The notes under the pieces were generated by a model. It had not been told where the DNA came from. It saw only the letters and a program-made list of their open reading frames with translations, and searched no databases. DNA of 64,000 nt from Sphaerisporangium rufum (lineage in GTDB: Bacteria; Actinomycetota; Actinomycetes; Streptosporangiales; Streptosporangiaceae): assembly GCF_016863395.1 (NCBI RefSeq), contig NZ_BOOU01000001.1, positions 57,269-121,268 of the forward strand, given 5' to 3'. Below are positions 56,529-64,000 of the stretch, one piece after another (the stretch's first letter is position 1; each line of letters starts with the position of its first letter). The position numbers and the translations under genes are program-made.

Positions 56529-57338
56529 CTAGCCGGCCAGCCGGCGGCGGACTTCTTCAATTCGTCCTGCGATGGTGGTGTCGATCAACTCGTCGCCCAG
56601 CCGGACGGAGAATCCACCGATCACCCGCGGGTCCACCTCGGTGTTCAGGTGGACCACGCGACCGTATGTGGTGCGCAGCCAGTCGGCCAGCCGCCGCCGC
56701 TGCGCGTCGCTCAGCGGGACCGCGCTGCGCACCACGGCGACCAGCTGCTGCCGCTGCTCGGCGACGAGCCCGATGTAGGACTCGAGCCCTCGCTCCAAAC
56801 TACGTCCTCGCGGCTGCAGCACGAGCTGCTCGATCAGCCGCAGCGAGGACGGCGCCACCCGGGTGCCGAGCAGCTCGGCCAGCAGCGCGCGCTTGGCCTC
56901 GGCCGGAGCGGCGCGGTCGCTCAGCGCGTGGCGCAGCTCGGGGTTGGCCTCGACGATGCGGCCGAACCGGAACAGCTCGTCCTCGACGTCGTCGATGACG
57001 CCCCGCGACTCGGCCTCGGCGGCCGAGGCGCCGACGCTCAGCCGCTCCAGCGCGTCCGGCAGGTCGGGCGACCGGGACCATCTGGCCTCGGCGGCCGCGG
57101 CCACCGTCTCCAGGGCGGCATCGCTGATCTTGCCGCCCAGCAGTGCCCGGACGACCTCGACCTTGCGGGCCGCGTCGGCGCCGGGGTCGGTGAGGTTGCG
57201 GCGCAGCCCGTGCTCGCGGTCGAGCAGGACGGCGACCGCGTGCAGGTCTTCGGCCAGCCGGCCGAGGTCGGCCGCCGCGGCGACCGCGTTGAACCGCTCC
57301 TCGACGGTGGCCAGCGAGCTCCGGCTGAGGCCTCTCAT
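56529..57338 (-). CDS. atpH: ATP synthase delta subunit
   Basis: 269 residues, longer than the roughly 177-residue E. coli delta, as is usual in actinomycetes that do not have the mycobacterial b-delta fusion. The C-terminal core includes VVRSAVPLSDAQRRRLADWL, NTEVDPRVIGGFSVRLGDELIDTT and RIEEVRRRL. It links F1 to the peripheral stalk. The ATG overlaps the atpF stop by one base. Confidence 0.95.
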   Translation of the reverse strand: MRGLSRSSLATVEERFNAVAAAADLGRLAEDLHAVAVLLDREHGLRRNLTDPGADAARKVEVVRALLGGKISDAALETVAAAAEARWSRSPDLPDALERLSVGASAAEAESRGVIDDVEDELFRFGRIVEANPELRHALSDRAAPAEAKRALLAELLGTRVAPSSLRLIEQLVLQPRGRSLERGLESYIGLVAEQRQQLVAVVRSAVPLSDAQRRRLADWLRTTYGRVVHLNTEVDPRVIGGFSVRLGDELIDTTIAGRIEEVRRRLAG

Positions 57339-57877
57339 CAGCGCACCGCCGCCCCGTCCGCGGACTCGAGCTCGTCGAGGAACCGGTCCACGATCCGGCT
57401 CTGCCGCGTCTGGTCCTCAAGCGACTCGCCGACGATACGGCCGGCCAGTTCGGTGGCCAGCCGGCCGATCTCGCCGCGCAGCTGGGTGAACGCCTGCTGG
57501 CGGTCGGCCTCGATCTGCGCGTGCGCCGCCTCGACGAGCCGGCGCGCCTCGGCCTGGGCCTCCTCGCGCAGTTCGGTCTTGATCTGCGCGGCCTGCTCGC
57601 GGGCCTCCTCGCGCATGCGGGCGGCCTCGTGGCGGGCCTCGCTGAGCTTGGCCTTGTACTCCTCAAGGGTGCGCTGAGCCTCGGCCTGGGCGTCCTCGGC
57701 CTTCTTGATGCCGCCTTCGATGGCCTCGGTGCGCTCCGCCAGGGTCTTCTGCAGCCGGGGCACCAGCATGCGCCCGACGAGGAACAGGACGACCAGGAAG
57801 GAGAACCCTCCGATGACCATCTCCGCCACGTCGGGAAGGAGCGGGTTGGTCGCTTCCTCTGCAGCCAGCAGATTCAT
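57338..57877 (-). CDS. atpF: ATP synthase b subunit
   Basis: 179 residues. One N-terminal transmembrane helix (MVIGGFSFLVVLFLVGRMLV) is followed by a long charged helix with no breaks (AEERTEAIEGGIKKAEDAQAE-type pattern), which forms the peripheral stalk dimer. The gene begins 29 bp after atpE. Confidence 0.96.
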   Translation of the reverse strand: MNLLAAEEATNPLLPDVAEMVIGGFSFLVVLFLVGRMLVPRLQKTLAERTEAIEGGIKKAEDAQAEAQRTLEEYKAKLSEARHEAARMREEAREQAAQIKTELREEAQAEARRLVEAAHAQIEADRQQAFTQLRGEIGRLATELAGRIVGESLEDQTRQSRIVDRFLDELESADGAAVR

Positions 57878-57906
57878 AAGTGCAGCCTTCCGTCAGGCCG
57901 GTCGCG

Positions 57907-58149
<243 letters not shown>

Positions 58150-58225
58150 CTATCGACCGGTGGGTGATCTCCACCGGAGTTCGGGCTGAGGTAGGAGGTC
58201 GTCGCGAGCTATGCGGTGCGCGGTC

Positions 58226-59017
58226 TCAGTGCGCGGGGTGCAGCGCGTCGTTGATGAACATCGCGGTCAGCAGGGCGAACACGTAGGCCTGCAGGGCCTG
58301 GATGAACAGCTCGAAGGCGGTGAGCAGCAGCGTCATCAGCACGCCGAGCACCCCGAGCGGGGCGCCGAGCGGGGTGAGCTTGACCACCAGGAAGTGCCAG
58401 CCCACCTCGGAGAACAGGGCGACGATGAGGTGACCGGCCATCATGGTGGCGAACAACCGCACCGCGTGGGTGATGTGCCGCAGGAAGAAGGTGGAGATCA
58501 GCTCGATCGGCGCGACCAGCACGTAGATCCAGCCCGGCAGGCCGGGAGGGAACATCACGTTCGTGAAGAACTTGATGGGGCCCTGGTTCTTCATGCCGAG
58601 GTACATCACCATCAGCCACACGCCGATCGACAGGATCGCCGGGTAGCCGATGCGCGACATGACGGGGAACTGGACGAAGATGACCGAGCCGAACAGGTTC
58701 ATGATCCACACGAAGAGGAACATGGTGAACAGCAACGGCATCCAGCGGTCGCTGTCCTTGCCCAGGTTCGGCCGGGCGATCTGCTCGCGGACGAACTCGT
58801 ACGCCAGCTCGCCGACGTTCTGCACGCCGCGCGGCACGAGCTTGGGCTTGGCGAACGCGGCGAAGGCGAAGGCGATGACCAGCAGGCCGCCGATGAAGGC
58901 GTAGAGCGCCGGCTTGTTGAACCATGCCGCACCCTCGACGAGCGGTGGCCAGTCGAACAGGCCGAGGCCCGGAGCCTGGAACTCATCGGAGGCGAGAGGC
59001 GTCAGCGTGGCGCTCAC
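58226..59017 (-). CDS. atpB: ATP synthase a subunit
   Basis: 263 residues with about six hydrophobic segments. The essential Arg lies in ITHAVRLFATMMAGH; the C-terminal helix includes AFELFIQALQAYVFALLTAMFI. It forms the proton half-channels against the c ring. A GTG start is followed by the other F0 genes. The promoter for the structural genes appears to lie about 150 bp upstream. Confidence 0.97.
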   Translation of the reverse strand: MSATLTPLASDEFQAPGLGLFDWPPLVEGAAWFNKPALYAFIGGLLVIAFAFAAFAKPKLVPRGVQNVGELAYEFVREQIARPNLGKDSDRWMPLLFTMFLFVWIMNLFGSVIFVQFPVMSRIGYPAILSIGVWLMVMYLGMKNQGPIKFFTNVMFPPGLPGWIYVLVAPIELISTFFLRHITHAVRLFATMMAGHLIVALFSEVGWHFLVVKLTPLGAPLGVLGVLMTLLLTAFELFIQALQAYVFALLTAMFINDALHPAH

Positions 59018-59166
59018 TCGTCGGTCCCTTCGTCGTGGTGGGTCAAGAGGTCATCCGTTGGCCGCGCCCGCGACGGGCCGGCCGGATCGGGAGTGTGAAG
59101 AGGGCGAGGAGTCCAGGGCTCGACGGCTCCGACAGGCGCTCCTCTGCCGTGTCTACCGCGCACGCG

Positions 59167-59196
59167 ACAATAGCAGGCGCGGCTCTGACTAGTCAT
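59167..59196 (-). promoter_or_regulatory. Candidate promoter of the atpB-atpC genes
   Basis: On the minus strand, ATGACT (59196-59191), an 18-nt spacer and TATTGT (59172-59167) form a plausible housekeeping -35/-10 pair. The -35 lies inside the palindrome TGACTAGTCA (59186-59195), and a second TGACT lies just upstream, so a repressor or activator could act here. The predicted 5' leader is about 140 nt. Confidence 0.5.
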
Positions 59197-59306
59197 ATCG
59201 AGTCAGCCATATGAGATCTTGGTCGTCGGCAGCGGGCGACGGCGAGCGCTCCGGTCGATCCGGGAACGGCGTGCCGCGACGCGGCCAGGGCCGGGAAGGT
59301 GGTCAC
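59193..59306 (-). CDS. Possible short ORF coupled to atpI
   Basis: A 37-codon frame whose GTG overlaps the atpI stop (GTGA) and is preceded by GGAGGAG. It begins VTTFPALAASRHAVPGSTG and ends within the atpB promoter palindrome. The first two thirds have GC-rich third positions; the last dozen codons do not. It may be translated, but nothing else supports it. Confidence 0.25.
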   Translation of the reverse strand: MTTFPALAASRHAVPGSTGALAVARCRRPRSHMADSI

Positions 59307-59731
59307 CTCTTCTCCTCCACCCGGCCGGGGACCTTGGCGTCGGGATCGACGTAGAGCATGCGGAGTTTCAGGAAGCCGCGGGCCTCGCCCACCGTCCAGG
59401 CGATGGTGCCGATGATGACGGTGGTGCTGAACGCGCCCGGACTCCAGACCGTGGCGTCCGCGAAGGTCTCCAGCAGCACGGCGAGCAGCAGGATCTTGGT
59501 CAGGAACGTGCCCATGGCCGCGGCCATCATGATCACCGGCGAGACGCGCGCCGCGTAGGCGACCGCGATCAGGCCGATGGTGAAGAACGCGCCGACCACC
59601 AGGATGCCGATGCCGGCGCCGAGCGCGCCCTTGGCCCCCGCGACGACCGCGGCGACCAGGACGGCGATCACGCCCACCAGCGCGGTGGGAATCGCGGCCG
59701 ACCTGAGGATCCGCAGATCGTTGTCCTGCAT
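59303..59731 (-). CDS. atpI: AtpI-like membrane protein
   Basis: 142 residues with four transmembrane segments (PTALVGVIAVLVAAVVAG; GIGILVVGAFFTIGLIAVAYA; VIMMAAAMGTFLTKILLLAVLL; FSTTVIIGTIAWTVGEARGF). Position directly before atpB and topology match the actinomycete AtpI family, which assists c-ring assembly or cation uptake elsewhere. Sequence conservation in this family is low, so the name rests mainly on context. Confidence 0.8.
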   Translation of the reverse strand: MQDNDLRILRSAAIPTALVGVIAVLVAAVVAGAKGALGAGIGILVVGAFFTIGLIAVAYAARVSPVIMMAAAMGTFLTKILLLAVLLETFADATVWSPGAFSTTVIIGTIAWTVGEARGFLKLRMLYVDPDAKVPGRVEEKR

Positions 59732-59854
59732 CGGGCACTCCAGAACCGGTTATCAAGCGAGCGATTGCTACCTCGCGGAGCGGGGTGGCCCGCCCTTGCT
59801 AGTGAAAGATATCACAAGCTCCGGGATGGCCGCCTTTACCTGGGATTTCGTGCG

Positions 59855-59873
59855 GGTGAACCTACGGTTCACC
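59855..59873. promoter_or_regulatory. Inverted repeat upstream of atpI
   Basis: GGTGAACC-TAC-GGTTCACC, a perfect 8-bp inverted repeat with a 3-nt centre. It lies in the 203-bp gap between the wecA-like stop and atpI start, about 125 bp before atpI. It could be an operator or a terminator-type hairpin for the wecA-like gene. Confidence 0.45.
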
Positions 59874-59934
59874 TGGGCGGATCGGCTCACCGGCGCGCCC
59901 GGCCCCGAGCCTACGCGGTCCGCGGACCGGATGG

Positions 59935-61179
59935 TCAGCCCGCCGGCGCCGACGCGCGGGAGACGGCCGCGCCGGACACCGGCGGATCCTCCGGCGCCGT
60001 CGGATCGGGACCGGGGCGCCGGCCGGCCGCGTGCGCCCCGCCGCCCCGGCCGCCGCCGCGCCCGGACCGCCAGCGCGGCAGCGCCATCATCACCAGCACG
60101 ACCAGCGCGAACAGCACCACCGCCGGGAACACGATGAGCGGCACCGCCACCACCGACAGGCCGACGACGGCCGCCGCGAACAGCAGCGTCCAGGCGTACA
60201 TGATCAGCACGGTCCGGCGGTGCGAGTGGCCGATCTCCAGCAGCCGGTGGTGCAGGTGCCCGCGGTCCGGCGCGAACGGCGACCGGCCGTACGACGTGCG
60301 CCTGATCACCGCCATGACCAGGTCGGCCAGCGGCAGCACCATCACCGCCAGCGGCAGCAGGATCGGCAGGATCACCGGGAACCGGTTGACCGGGTCGCCG
60401 TCGACCGCCGCGGCGTTGTAGTCGATGGTGCCGGTCACGGTGACCACCGAGGTCGCCAGCACCAGGCCGATCAGCATGGCGCCGGTGTCGCCCATGAAGA
60501 TCTTGGCAGGGTGGAAGTTGTGCGGCAGGAAGCCCAGGCACATGCCGATCAGCACCGCGGTGACCGACGCCGACACGCTGATCCGGCTCTGCTCCAGGTT
60601 GTAGGTGAGCACGATCGTCCAGACGAACGTGGCCATCGCGGAGATGCATACGATGCCCGCCGCCAGGCCGTCCAGGCCGTCCACGAAGTTCACCGCGTTG
60701 ATGGTCACCACGACCACCAGGATGGTGATGATCGCGGTGAGCGTGCTGTCCAGGCTGACGGTCTCGCCGTTGGGCAGCGGGATCCACAGCAGGGTCAGCT
60801 TGAAGAAGACCAGCAGGCCGGCCGCGGCGATCTGCCCGCCGAGCTTGACGAAGGCGTCCATGCCGAGCCAGTCGTCGAAGAAGCCGACCAGCACGATCAC
60901 CCCGCCCGCCGCGGCCAGCGCGATCACCGCCTGCCCCTCGCCCACCCGGGGGTCGGCGAGGGTGGCACCGACGTGGGCGACCTTGGTGGCGACGAACAGC
61001 CCCGCCAGCATCCCGGCGTACATCGCCAGGCCACCGAGACGCGGGGTGCGGACGGTGTGCACATCCCGGTCGCGGATCTCCGGCGCCGCCCCGATGCGCA
61101 GGGCGAACGCCCGGACCAGCGGGGTGAGGAGATAAGTGACCGCTGCCGTCACCAGCGCTATGAGGGTGTATTCGCGCAC
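59935..61179 (-). CDS. WecA/MraY-family polyprenyl-phosphate sugar-1-phosphate transferase
   Basis: 414 residues with about eleven transmembrane segments. The Mg/catalytic aspartates are in GFFDDWLGMD; NAVNFVDGLDGLAAG, FMGDTGAMLIG and DRGHLHHRLL (the HHR-type loop) mark the WecA/TagO branch rather than MraY. It transfers GlcNAc-1-phosphate to undecaprenyl or decaprenyl phosphate, starting teichoic-acid, arabinogalactan or O-polysaccharide synthesis. The GTG at 61179 begins the conserved N-terminus. The C-terminal 50 residues are a Gly/Pro/Ala-rich tail. In actinobacteria it commonly lies just before atpI. Confidence 0.9.
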   Translation of the reverse strand: MREYTLIALVTAAVTYLLTPLVRAFALRIGAAPEIRDRDVHTVRTPRLGGLAMYAGMLAGLFVATKVAHVGATLADPRVGEGQAVIALAAAGGVIVLVGFFDDWLGMDAFVKLGGQIAAAGLLVFFKLTLLWIPLPNGETVSLDSTLTAIITILVVVVTINAVNFVDGLDGLAAGIVCISAMATFVWTIVLTYNLEQSRISVSASVTAVLIGMCLGFLPHNFHPAKIFMGDTGAMLIGLVLATSVVTVTGTIDYNAAAVDGDPVNRFPVILPILLPLAVMVLPLADLVMAVIRRTSYGRSPFAPDRGHLHHRLLEIGHSHRRTVLIMYAWTLLFAAAVVGLSVVAVPLIVFPAVVLFALVVLVMMALPRWRSGRGGGRGGGAHAAGRRPGPDPTAPEDPPVSGAAVSRASAPAG

Positions 61180-61239
61180 GAGCCCAGTTTTCCGTATCGC
61201 CCGGTCACATGGGACCGGAAAGGTACACAGAACCACACA

Positions 61240-62520
61240 TTAACCACGTGGATATGCCGGGTGACCACGAGTGAGACGAGTCACCTGATCTCTGATCGAC
61301 GCTACCGCACCGGGATCGCGCACCGCCCCGGCCACCATCGCGGCGATCTCCTTCATCTCCGGCACGCCCATGCCCTGCGTGGTGACGCACGGGGTGCCGA
61401 GCCGGATCCCCGAGGTCACGGTGGGCGGCTCCGGATCGTAGGGGATCGCGTTACGGTTGAGAATGATCTTCGCCGCCGCGCAGGACCGCTCGGCCGCCGC
61501 CCCGCTGACCCCGAGGCCGCGCAGATCGATCAGCGCCAGATGGGTGTCGGTGCCGCCGGACACCGGACGCATGTCCTCGGCGGCGAGCGCCTCGGCCAGC
61601 GCGCGGGCGTTCGCCACCACCTGCCCGGCGTAGCGGCGGAACTCCGGTCGCATCGCCTCGCCGAAGGCCACCGCCTTCGCCGCGATCGCGTGCATCATCG
61701 GACCGCCCTGGATGAACGGGAACACCGCCCGGTCCATCCGCGCGGCGACCTCGGCGGTGCACAGGATGCCGCCGCCGCGCGGGCCGCGCAGCGCCTTGTG
61801 CGTGGTGAAGGTCACCACGTCGGCGTACGGCACCGGCGACGGCACCGCACCGCCCGCCACCAGGCCGATCGTGTGCGCGACGTCGGCCAGCAGCCATGCC
61901 CCGATCTCGTCGGCGATGCCGCGGAAGACCGCGAAGTCCACCAGCCTCGGATAGGCCGTGGCGCCGCACACGATGAGCTTCGGACGGTGCCGCAACGCCA
62001 GGTCGCGCACCTCGTCGTGGTCGATCGTCTCGGTGTCGCGGCGCACCCCGTACGCCACCACGTCGAACCAGCGCCCGGAGAAGTTGACCTTCGAGCCGTG
62101 CGTCAGATGGCCGCCGTGCGGCAGGGCCATCGCCAGCATGGTGTCCCCCGGCCGCATCAGCGCCGCGTACGCCGCCAGGTTGGCCGACGCGCCCGAATGC
62201 GGCTGGACGTTGGCGTGCTCGGCGCCGAACAGCTCCTTCGCCCGGTGCACCGCGATCTCCTCGGCCCGGTCGACCACCTCGCACCCGCCGTAGTAACGCC
62301 GCCCCGGATACCCCTCGGCGTACTTGTTCGTCAGGGTGGACCCCAGCGCCGCGATCACCGCGGGCGAGGCGAGATTCTCGCTGGCGATCAGCTGCAGGCC
62401 GCCGCGCAGCCGGTCCACCTCGTCCAGCAGGACCCGGGCCATCTCCGGATCCTGCGCCAGCAGGAGATCGAAGTCCGGACCGTAGAACCCGCCGCCGTGC
62501 TCGTGCTCCTTCGCGTGCAT
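61240..62520 (-). CDS. glyA: Serine hydroxymethyltransferase
   Basis: 426 residues. QLIASENLASPAVIAALGS, GYPGRRYYGGCEVVD and HSGASANLAAYAAL are typical, and the PLP lysine is in TFTTHKALRGPRGG near residue 235. It interconverts serine and glycine with tetrahydrofolate. The N-terminal MHAKEHEHGGGFYGPDF is longer than in E. coli GlyA. GGAGGAGTGATCCAGCC precedes the ATG. It is the paralogue that lies beside the atp operon in several actinomycetes; another glyA may exist elsewhere. Confidence 0.93.
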   Translation of the reverse strand: MHAKEHEHGGGFYGPDFDLLLAQDPEMARVLLDEVDRLRGGLQLIASENLASPAVIAALGSTLTNKYAEGYPGRRYYGGCEVVDRAEEIAVHRAKELFGAEHANVQPHSGASANLAAYAALMRPGDTMLAMALPHGGHLTHGSKVNFSGRWFDVVAYGVRRDTETIDHDEVRDLALRHRPKLIVCGATAYPRLVDFAVFRGIADEIGAWLLADVAHTIGLVAGGAVPSPVPYADVVTFTTHKALRGPRGGGILCTAEVAARMDRAVFPFIQGGPMMHAIAAKAVAFGEAMRPEFRRYAGQVVANARALAEALAAEDMRPVSGGTDTHLALIDLRGLGVSGAAAERSCAAAKIILNRNAIPYDPEPPTVTSGIRLGTPCVTTQGMGVPEMKEIAAMVAGAVRDPGAVASIRDQVTRLTRGHPAYPRG

Positions 62521-62730
62521 GGCTGGATCACTCCTCCCCCGCGCCCGCGAACCGGCGCGGCAAGGACCACCGATCCCCTCACTGTATGCCCGCCGCCGGC
62601 GATTTCCCGGTACCCGGCCACCACCGCCCCGCCCGGCCCGGGCCGCGTCACCCCTGGTGGACGCCGCCCTGCCCGGCCCGGCCGGCCCGCGAGCCGGCCG
62701 CCTCCAGCCCCGCGCGCCCGGCCCGGCCGG

Positions 62731-63111
62731 TCAGCTGTAGGCGTGCGGCGCCGCCGAGGACGCCGGGATCCACCGCGGGGTGTCGGCGGCCTCGTCACTG
62801 ATCGCGGTCAACACCGCCTGGCGGTAGGTGAGGAGCCGGTTGCGCCACTCGGTGATGTCCTCGACGTGGCGCGCGGCCACCGGCGCGTCCCACACGTCGC
62901 GGCTGCGCGCCATCTGGTGCGCCTTGTCCAGCGAACGGGTGAGCCCGTCCAGCAGCGGGCGCACCTGCTGCCACAGGTCGACGAGCTTCTGGTACTCGGG
63001 GTTGAAGCGCCAGGCCGACGGCTGCCCGCCCGGGGAGAAGGGATCGGCCGTGGCGGCCGGCGGCGTCTCGCCTGGCTGGAGCGGCTGCGGTGCCGGCGGA
63101 TCGGCGTACAT
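62731..63111 (-). CDS. Small helical protein, possibly WXG100-like
   Basis: 126 residues. A Pro-rich N-terminus is followed by helices: PEYQKLVDLWQQVRPLLDGLTRSLDKAHQM, then DVWDAPVAARHVEDITEWRNRLLTYRQAVL (each given in part by its conserved residues). The W-D-x-P-x-A turn between two long helices recalls WXG100/ESX-type secreted helical hairpins. AGGAGG lies 9 nt before the ATG. It follows a Pro/Gly-rich gene by 15 bp. A type VII secretion role is an inference; no secretion ATPase is in the window. Confidence 0.6.
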   Translation of the reverse strand: MYADPPAPQPLQPGETPPAATADPFSPGGQPSAWRFNPEYQKLVDLWQQVRPLLDGLTRSLDKAHQMARSRDVWDAPVAARHVEDITEWRNRLLTYRQAVLTAISDEAADTPRWIPASSAAPHAYS

Positions 63112-63126
63112 CTTCGGCGGCCTCCT

Positions 63127-64000
63127 CTAGGAGCCGGCCGGCGCGGAGGGATCCGCGCGTCCGCCGGCCGTCCCGTCACCTGTCTCGTGCCCGGCGCGGC
63201 CCTCCCGCACGCCCGGCGGCCCATCTTCCCCGCCGTACCCGTCTCCCCCGCCGTACCCGCCGGATTCCTCATGCCCGCCATGCCCGCCATGCCCGCCGGA
63301 TCCCTCGTGGCCGCCGGCCCGGACGGCTTCCCGTCCCTCGCCATCCGGCGGGGCCCAGACCGCGTGCCCGCCCGTACCGGGCCCGCCGATCGGCCCGCCG
63401 GCGTACCGGCCCGCCTCCTGGCCACCGGACGCCGCGCCCTGCGGGCCGTGACCGGCCGATGACTCCACGGGGGCGTGGACACCGGCCTGCACGGCTCCAC
63501 CGCCGTCAGGGACGCGCTGCGGCGCGTCCGGGCCGCCTCCCGCGCCGTCCGGCGGGGCCGCGCCATCGTACGGCGAGGCGGCGCCACCGTCGGGCGGCGG
63601 GGGAAGAGCCGGGCCATCGGGGAACGGGGTGGCGGCGCCCGGCCCGGGGGCGGCCGCCGCCGGGCCGGCCGGCGGCACCTGGCCCGATGGACCGTCCGGC
63701 CCCGCGTGGCCCTCGCCGTGCAGGTCCGACACCACCGGCTGGTCCAACGGCGGGACCTCGCCCATGTGCTCGGTGAGCCACTTGACGTACTCGATGTCCG
63801 GCGGCTTCATCGTGACCTCGACCACCTTGACCCCGTCGACCTCGACCACCGTCGTGTGCTCGCGGGAGGTGTCGATATCGTGCGAATTATCGGCTCGCGG
63901 GGTGTCCAGCACCGGATCGGGGCCCTGCCGAGGATCCCCGCCGAGGGGATCGGCGAACTGCGGCCGCTCGCTCTCCGGCCGGGAGTCCGGCTGCTGCCGC
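63127..64000 (-). CDS. Pro/Gly/His-rich protein, 5' end outside the window
   Basis: The frame is open to the window edge, so the start is not visible; about 290 residues are inside. From the edge inward it has an acidic Pro-rich stretch, then a compact domain (VEVDGVKVVEVTMKPPDIEY, then KWLTEHMGEVPP). A long low-complexity tail follows, first Pro/Gly/Ala, then Gly/His-rich (GGHEGSGGHGGHGGHEESGG). The repeated His could bind metal. It is 15 bp upstream of, and probably co-transcribed with, the WXG-like gene. Function unknown. Confidence 0.65.
   Translation of the reverse strand, partial: RQQPDSRPESERPQFADPLGGDPRQGPDPVLDTPRADNSHDIDTSREHTTVVEVDGVKVVEVTMKPPDIEYVKWLTEHMGEVPPLDQPVVSDLHGEGHAGPDGPSGQVPPAGPAAAAPGPGAATPFPDGPALPPPPDGGAASPYDGAAPPDGAGGGPDAPQRVPDGGGAVQAGVHAPVESSAGHGPQGAASGGQEAGRYAGGPIGGPGTGGHAVWAPPDGEGREAVRAGGHEGSGGHGGHGGHEESGGYGGGDGYGGEDGPPGVREGRAGHETGDGTAGGRADPSAPAGS

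Noticed and set aside
60031..63462. A 1143-codon plus-strand open frame
   Set aside because: It is antisense to wecA-like, glyA and the small downstream genes, and is His/Gln/Arg-rich without motifs.

Overview
This window comes from a very high-GC actinomycete chromosome. Codon third positions are almost all G or C, GTG and TTG starts are frequent, and operon genes overlap by ATGA or GTGA. Many first genes have a -10 hexamer of the form (T/C)ANNNT exactly 6 nt before the start codon, the geometry of leaderless mRNA. Actinomycete-specific genes (mec-cysO-cysM, nucS, DUF3039, DUF2550, a FilP-like coiled-coil protein) and gene order shared with Streptomyces fit Streptosporangiales or a relative; this placement is an inference. 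There are no rRNA or tRNA genes, CRISPR arrays, insertion sequences or prophage genes.

Layout. 1-2.9 kb: minus-strand clpS - DUF2017 - mec - short Cys-containing leader ORF - cysO - cysM, a sulfur-carrier cysteine pathway. 2.9-4.9 kb: pncB and pncA (NAD salvage). 5-9.2 kb: a helicase, a membrane protein with an EEP repeat, a secreted M43 metalloprotease and DUF3039. 9.3-11.6 kb: an MFS exporter divergent from a TetR repressor over a three-copy 17-bp repeat. 11.6-18.9 kb: YqgE, an LPXTG surface protein, malic enzyme, a CnoX-type thioredoxin-TPR protein, a MarR regulator and two membrane proteins. 19-22.4 kb: an ABC exporter divergent from a two-component system.

22.5-35.2 kb is the most interesting region. 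It looks like a self-contained peptidoglycan-salvage island. An RpiR/MurR regulator, and behind it a FAD/Fe-S D-2-hydroxyacid (D-lactate-type) dehydrogenase, are transcribed away from a tightly coupled operon encoding a peptide-type binding protein, two permeases, MurQ, AnmK, a beta-lactamase-fold AmiE-like hydrolase and a fused double ATPase. MurQ releases D-lactate, so the dehydrogenase would complete the route. Two operator-like sites lie between the two arms.

35.2-43 kb: thiolase, methylmalonyl-CoA epimerase, FilP-like protein, SDR, alpha/beta hydrolase, a zinc-ribbon protein, 3-hydroxyacyl-CoA dehydrogenase and NucS. 43-51.6 kb: a large secreted subtilase, a glycosyltransferase with a perfect 32-bp palindrome before its start, aldehyde dehydrogenase, TetR, a STAS protein and cobalamin adenosyltransferase. 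51.6-62.5 kb (minus strand): glyA - wecA-like - atpI - atpBEFHAGDC - DUF2550. 62.7-64 kb: a small WXG-like helical protein and a Pro/Gly/His-rich protein cut by the window edge.
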